A DNA stretch of 9,367 bases from Caulobacteraceae bacterium. GTDB lineage: Bacteria > Pseudomonadota > Alphaproteobacteria > Caulobacterales > Caulobacteraceae. Every line of letters begins with the position of its first letter. Within the stretch, counting starts at the first letter, position 1. Where the stretch lies: assembly GCA_004144935.1 (NCBI GenBank), contig SDZP01000119.1, forward strand, positions 1 to 9,367, written 5' to 3'. Under the pieces are notes generated by a model, which was given only the letters and a program-made list of their open reading frames with translations, was not told where the DNA came from and searched no databases. Of the stretch, positions 6,002 through 9,367 are shown in pieces. The position numbers were made by a program, and so were the translations under genes.

Positions 6002-6631
6002 ATGCAAATCCAAGTCGCTGGCAAACAAGTCGATGTCGGCGCGGCCCTCAGGGACCGCATCACCGACGACCTCTCCAACAGCATCGGCAAGTACTTCGAT
6101 CGCGGCGGCGCGGCCGACGTGACCGTCAGCCGGGCGGGCCACGGGTTCCGCGTCGACTGCGCCCTGGCCCTGGATTCCGGGCAGCGGCTGCAGAGCCACG
6201 GGGCCGGCGGCGACGCCCATGCCGCCTTCACCGACGCGCTGGGCAAGATCGAGACCCGCGTGCGCCGCTACAAGCGGCGCCTGAAGGACCACAGCCCGGC
6301 GGCCAACGCCAAGCAGGAAGAACGGGCCACCTACACCACCCTGCGCTCGCCCGACGACTCCGGCGACGACATCGACTGGGACGCGGAAGACGGCACGCCG
6401 AACGGCGCGCCGAGCGCCATGGTCATTGCCGAAAATGACACCCAGGTGAAAACTTTGACCGTTTCCGGGGCGGTTATGGAACTGGACTTGACTGAATCGC
6501 AAACAATTGTGTTTAGAAACGCCGCGCACGGCGGATTGTCCGTCGTCTATCGTCGGGCCGACGGCAATATCGGCTGGATCGATCCCGAACGCACCAGTCG
6601 CGGCGGGAACAATTCCAGCGCCAAGGGGTAG
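6002..6631 (+). CDS. hpf: Long-form ribosome hibernation promoting factor (HPF)
   Basis: The 209-residue protein starts MQIQVAGKQVDVGAALRDRI, the conserved opening of the HPF/YfiA (sigma-54 modulation) family. Residues 1 to about 100 are the ribosome-binding domain, ending in a basic stretch RVRRYKRRLKDH. An acidic linker (about 115-140, rich in Asp) follows. Residues about 148-196 form the C-terminal dimerisation domain, with VKTLTVSGAVMELDLTESQT and GWIDPE. That makes it the long form, which alone joins two 70S ribosomes into inactive 100S particles in stationary phase. The ATG at 6002 is set by family alignment; the open frame runs further upstream but overlaps exoD in another frame. No strong Shine-Dalgarno precedes it. 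Neighbours rpoN and ptsN are the standard partners of this gene. Confidence 0.94.
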   Translation: MQIQVAGKQVDVGAALRDRITDDLSNSIGKYFDRGGAADVTVSRAGHGFRVDCALALDSGQRLQSHGAGGDAHAAFTDALGKIETRVRRYKRRLKDHSPAANAKQEERATYTTLRSPDDSGDDIDWDAEDGTPNGAPSAMVIAENDTQVKTLTVSGAVMELDLTESQTIVFRNAAHGGLSVVYRRADGNIGWIDPERTSRGGNNSSAKG

Positions 6632-6647
6632 GGACCCCGAGGCGCTG
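6616..6647 (+). other. Strong two-part hairpin across the hpf stop codon
   Basis: CAGCGCC (6616-6622) pairs with GGCGCTG (6641-6647), and inside it GGGGT (6625-6629) pairs with ACCCC (6634-6638) around an AGGG loop. The two stems are separated by an AA/GA internal loop. The hpf stop codon TAG (6629-6631) lies at the top of the inner stem. No T-run follows directly; a five-T run appears only at about 6665-6669. It may stabilise the hpf message or attenuate readthrough into ptsN. Confidence 0.5.
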
Positions 6648-6687
6648 TTCGCACCGCCCAGTAACCCTTTTTCCAAGTTCCGAGCCC

Positions 6688-7155
6688 ATGAACATCGGTC
6701 AACTGCTTGAGGCCCGCGCCATCGTCCCCCGGGCGAGTGGTGGGTCCAAGCGCCAGGTCCTGTCCGTCATCGCCGATGTCGCGGCCCGCAGCTGGGGCCT
6801 CGACCAGGCCGCCGTGCTCGACGCGCTGCTCGAGCGCGAGGCGGCCGGTTCGACCGGCGTCGGCCACGGCGTGGCCGTGCCGCACGCGCGGCTGGAAGGC
6901 CTGGACCGCATGCGGGCGGTCTTCGTGCGGCTTGAAACCCCCATCGCCTACGAGGCCGTCGACGGCGCCAAGGTCGACCTGCTGTTCGCCCTGCTGGCGC
7001 CGGCGGCGGACTCCACGGCCGAGCACCTGCGGTCCCTGGCCCGTGTCTCGCGGATGATGCGCCAGGCGGACCTGCGGGCCCAGCTGCGCCACGCCCGCAC
7101 CGCCGAGGCCATCCTGGCCCTGCTCGAACGCGAGGCTCAGCCCTCGGCGGCTTGA
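6688..7155 (+). CDS. ptsN: PTS EIIA-Ntr, nitrogen regulatory phosphocarrier
   Basis: The 155-residue protein is a single EIIA domain of the fructose/nitrogen type. The phosphorylated histidine is His66 in GHGVAVPHARL; the surrounding GSTGVGHGVAVPHA is the family signature. DLLFALLAP at about 97-105 and EHLRSLARVSRMM at about 111-123 are also typical. By family it takes phosphate from NPr (from EI-Ntr) and acts as a regulator, controlling potassium transport, phosphate or nitrogen sensors and, in Caulobacter-type bacteria, ppGpp levels through SpoT. It begins 56 bp after hpf; the ATG at 6688 has no clear Shine-Dalgarno. Its 3' end overlaps the end of the convergent hydrolase gene by 19 bp. Confidence 0.95.
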   Translation: MNIGQLLEARAIVPRASGGSKRQVLSVIADVAARSWGLDQAAVLDALLEREAAGSTGVGHGVAVPHARLEGLDRMRAVFVRLETPIAYEAVDGAKVDLLFALLAPAADSTAEHLRSLARVSRMMRQADLRAQLRHARTAEAILALLEREAQPSAA

Positions 7156-7158
7156 GCC
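7134..7158. repeat. Inverted repeat at the overlapping ends of ptsN and the hydrolase gene
   Basis: GGCTCA (7134-7139) and TGAGCC (7153-7158) are perfect inverted arms with a 13-base loop. The left arm contains the hydrolase stop (TCA on +) and the right arm the ptsN stop TGA. Alternative pairs exist: CAGCCC (7138-7143) with GGGCTG (7161-7166), and AGCCC (7155-7159) with GGGCT (7161-7165). No T-run follows on either strand. It may end both convergent transcripts, but this is not certain. Confidence 0.35.
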
Positions 7159-7994
7159 CTGGGCTGCGGCCTGTCCGCGCCGAGAAAATTCCAGATCGCG
7201 TTCATTTCGGCGTCGGTGGTCAGGTTGTTGTGGTCCACCCCGGGCATGCGCAGAAAGCGCTTGGGCGCAGGGGCGGCCTCATAGAGGGCCTCGCCCAGCG
7301 CAAAGGGAATGGTCTGGTCGCGGTCGCCGTGGACGATCATGATCGGCATCCGGACAGCGGCGATCAGCTTGCGGCTGTCGAACCGGTCCTGCATCAGGGC
7401 GTCGACCGGAATCCAGGCGAAGTGCGGCCGGGCGACATCGACGGTGCTGGTGTAGGGCGCCTCGAGAACCAGGGCGCGGGCCTGATGGGTGGCCGCCAGC
7501 CGGACGGCGACGCCGGTGCCGAGACTGTAGCCGTTGATGACAATGCTCTGCGGCCTGTGCCGCGCTGACAGCCAGTCCCAGGCCGCGACGGCGTCCATGG
7601 CCAGTCCCACCTCGCTCGGCGTGCCGGTCGAGCCGCTGAAGCCGCGATAGCCTACGGCGAGAAACCCGGCGCCGCGCTCCGACCATAGCCGGTATCGCCA
7701 CTCGTAGACCGACAGGCCCAGGGCGTTGCCGGGGAAGAACAGAAAGACCGGCTGCCCAGGCTCCGGCGGCAGGTACCAGCCAACGAGGGTTTCGCCGTCC
7801 CGGGTCTTCAGGCCGACCTTCCGGATCGGCGGTCCGTCCGGGTCGATGACCTGAGGCCGGGGGTCCGGCTGGTAGAGGAAGCGGCGCTGATTGGCGAACA
7901 CGTAGCCGACCACGCCGCCATACATGACGGCTGCGACCAGGACGGTAAGGAGCGCAAACCGCAGGGCCGGCGGAAGGGGTTTGCGCGCCGTCAC
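7137..7994 (-). CDS. Membrane-anchored alpha/beta hydrolase
   Basis: The 285-residue protein has one N-terminal transmembrane segment (about 11-34) and an alpha/beta hydrolase domain of the type found in YfhR/ABHD17-like proteins. The nucleophile elbow GYSLG places the catalytic Ser at 157. The acid is probably Asp226 in HGDRDQTIP, and the His is 255 in VDHNN. The oxyanion region reads FFPGNA (86-91), where relatives usually have HGNA; Pro replaces the His. AVGYRGFSGSTGTPSE at about 113-128 is typical of the family. It is probably a periplasm-facing esterase or thioesterase; the substrate cannot be told from sequence. The GTG start at 7994 is directly next to the pntB stop, and AAGGGG lies six bases before it inside pntB, so translation is probably coupled. 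Its end overlaps ptsN by 19 bp. Confidence 0.85.
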   Translation of the reverse strand: MTARKPLPPALRFALLTVLVAAVMYGGVVGYVFANQRRFLYQPDPRPQVIDPDGPPIRKVGLKTRDGETLVGWYLPPEPGQPVFLFFPGNALGLSVYEWRYRLWSERGAGFLAVGYRGFSGSTGTPSEVGLAMDAVAAWDWLSARHRPQSIVINGYSLGTGVAVRLAATHQARALVLEAPYTSTVDVARPHFAWIPVDALMQDRFDSRKLIAAVRMPIMIVHGDRDQTIPFALGEALYEAAPAPKRFLRMPGVDHNNLTTDAEMNAIWNFLGADRPQPRAQAAEG

Positions 7995-9365
7995 CTACAA
8001 CCCCTTGAGAATCCCCTCGACCATCTTCTTGGCGTCCCCGAACAGCATCATCGTGTTGTCGCGGAAGAAGAGTTCGTTCTCGACGCCGGCGTAGCCCGAA
8101 CTCATGCCGCGCTTGATGAACAGCACGGTGCGGGCCTTTTCGACATCGAGGATGGGCATGCCGTAGATGGCGCTGGTCTTGTCGGTCTTGGCGGCCGGGT
8201 TGGTGACATCGTTGGCGCCGATGACGAAGGCGACGTCGGCGGTGGAGAATTCGGAGTTGATGTCCTCCAGCTCGAAGACCTCGTCGTAGGGGACATTGGC
8301 TTCCGCAAGCAGCACGTTCATGTGGCCGGGCATGCGGCCGGCGACCGGGTGGATGGCGTACTTCACCTCGACGCCCTCCTCCTTCAGCTTGTCGCCCATC
8401 TCGCGCAGGGCGTGCTGGGCCTGGCTGACGGCCATGCCGTAGCCGGGGACGATGATCACCTTGGAGGCGTTCTTCATGATGAAGGCGGCGTCCTCGGCGC
8501 TGCCCTGCTTGACGGGCCGGGTCTCGACCTTGCCGCCGGCCGCGGCGGCGCTGTCGTCGGCCCCGAAGCCGCCGAGAATGACCGAGATGAAGCTGCGGTT
8601 CATCGCCTTGCACATGATGTAGCTGAGGATGGCCCCCGAGCTGCCGACCAGGGCCCCGGTGATGATCAGGGTGACGTTCTCGAGCGTGAAGCCCAGGGCC
8701 GCCGCCGCCCAGCCGGAATAGCTGTTCAGCATCGAGACGACGACCGGCATGTCGGCGCCGCCGATCGGGATGATCAGGGTGATGCCGATGATCAAGCTGA
8801 GAGCGAAGATGGCCCAGAAGGCCCATTTGGCCTGGCCGCCGGTGAACACCAGGTAGCCGACCAGAGCGACGATGGCGACGCCGAGCACGATGTTGAGCAG
8901 GTGGCGGGCCGGCAGCAGGATCGGCGCGCCGCTCATGTTGCCGTTCAGCTTGGCGAAGGCGATGACCGAGCCGGTGAAGGTGACCGCCCCGATGGCGAGG
9001 CCGAGGCCCAGTTCGATCAGCGACTGGGCGTGGATGTGCGTGGCGTCGCCGATGCCGTAGGCTTCCGGCGCGTAGATGGCGGCGACGGCGACCAGGCAGG
9101 CGGCCATGCCGACCAGGCTGTGGAAGGCGGCGACCAGCTGCGGCATGGAGGTCATGGCCACGCGGCGGGCGATGATCGCCCCGATGCCGCCGCCGACCAC
9201 CACCCCGGCCAGGATCAGGCCGATGGTGACTGGATCGAGCAGCTTCTGGCTCCACAGCACCAGCAATGTGGTGCCGATGGCGATGGCCATGCCGATCATG
9301 CCGTTGCGGTTGCCCGCCTGGCTGGTGGTGGGGCTCGACAGGCCCCGAAGGGCCAGGATGAAGAG
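7995..9365 (-). CDS. pntB: NAD(P) transhydrogenase subunit beta, 5' end cut by window
   Basis: The frame runs off the window end, leaving 456 residues visible; by comparison with E. coli PntB (462) perhaps 10-20 are missing. The Met codon at 9299 is internal, since the upstream codons read LFILALRGLSSPTTSQAGNRNG, the conserved start of the family. A membrane domain of about eight or nine helices follows. It includes AFHSLVG, whose His probably matches the proton-channel His91 of E. coli, and GGADMPVVVSMLNSYSGWAAA. The C-terminal NADP(H)-binding domain has VPGYGMAV (8435-8455 region), HPVAGRMPGHMNVLLAEA, VIGANDVTNPAA and GYAGVENELFF. With PntA it moves hydride from NADH to NADP+ driven by the proton gradient in the inner membrane. 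The pntA genes are expected just beyond the window end. Confidence 0.97.
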   Translation of the reverse strand, partial: LFILALRGLSSPTTSQAGNRNGMIGMAIAIGTTLLVLWSQKLLDPVTIGLILAGVVVGGGIGAIIARRVAMTSMPQLVAAFHSLVGMAACLVAVAAIYAPEAYGIGDATHIHAQSLIELGLGLAIGAVTFTGSVIAFAKLNGNMSGAPILLPARHLLNIVLGVAIVALVGYLVFTGGQAKWAFWAIFALSLIIGITLIIPIGGADMPVVVSMLNSYSGWAAAALGFTLENVTLIITGALVGSSGAILSYIMCKAMNRSFISVILGGFGADDSAAAAGGKVETRPVKQGSAEDAAFIMKNASKVIIVPGYGMAVSQAQHALREMGDKLKEEGVEVKYAIHPVAGRMPGHMNVLLAEANVPYDEVFELEDINSEFSTADVAFVIGANDVTNPAAKTDKTSAIYGMPILDVEKARTVLFIKRGMSSGYAGVENELFFRDNTMMLFGDAKKMVEGILKGL

Positions 9366-9367
9366 GA

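Noticed and set aside
5936..6676. A 246-residue minus-strand frame opposite hpf
   Set aside because: It is antisense to a conserved gene and shows no family resemblance or ribosome binding site worth noting.
7279..9255. A 658-residue open frame on the minus strand overlapping pntB and the hydrolase gene
   Set aside because: It is a shifted frame of two well-identified genes, very rich in Arg, Gly, His and Pro, which is typical of a spurious GC-driven frame.
1..9367. Sigma-54 (-24/-12) promoters, tRNAs, CRISPR repeats, insertion sequences or phage genes
   Set aside because: I read the gene gaps for TGGCAC-N5-TTGC-like sites and the window for repeats and mobile-element genes, and saw none convincing.

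Overview
This is a GC-rich (roughly two thirds G+C), tightly packed chromosomal segment. It most likely comes from an alphaproteobacterium of the Caulobacteraceae type (Caulobacter, Phenylobacterium or a relative). That placement rests on an MmcB-family DNA repair gene behind an alphaproteobacterial LexA box (GAAC-N7-GAAC), a RegB/RegA redox two-component pair beside a senC/SCO gene, a typical alphaproteobacterial RpoN, and a long-form HPF followed by PtsN. I see no rRNA, tRNA, CRISPR array, insertion sequence, phage gene or other sign of horizontal transfer. Codon and base use look uniform. It reads as ordinary core genome, and I did not find a convincing undescribed system.

Layout. Positions 1-479 hold the 3' part of a Blc-type lipocalin gene (+). 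Positions 480-522 are a compact SOS-type promoter for mmcB (523-966, +). mmcB runs tail to tail into regA (970-1527, -), which lies downstream of regB (1614-3005, -). regB is divergent from an SCO/SenC copper chaperone gene (3057-3647, +). A 100-bp gap leads to the sigma-54 locus on the + strand: rpoN (3748-5241, TTG start), an ExoD-family membrane protein gene (5283-5933), hpf (6002-6631) and ptsN (6688-7155). ptsN overlaps, tail to tail, a membrane-anchored alpha/beta hydrolase gene (7137-7994, -). The hydrolase gene abuts the stop codon of the upstream pntB (7995 to beyond the window end, -), which is cut at its 5' end.

How the genes relate. RegB, RegA and SenC form a known redox/respiration module: a quinone- and thiol-responsive kinase, its DNA-binding regulator, and a copper chaperone for cytochrome oxidase. 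RpoN, HPF and PtsN form the widely conserved nitrogen/stationary-phase locus: sigma-54, the ribosome-hibernation factor, and EIIA-Ntr of the nitrogen PTS. Here an exoD-like gene sits inside that locus. PntB is the beta subunit of the proton-translocating NAD(P) transhydrogenase, and the hydrolase is probably co-translated with it. The points worth a second look are the LexA box inside the mmcB promoter, the exoD insertion, the RNA hairpins around exoD, hpf and ptsN, the competing start sites of regB, and the hydrolase coupled to pntB.
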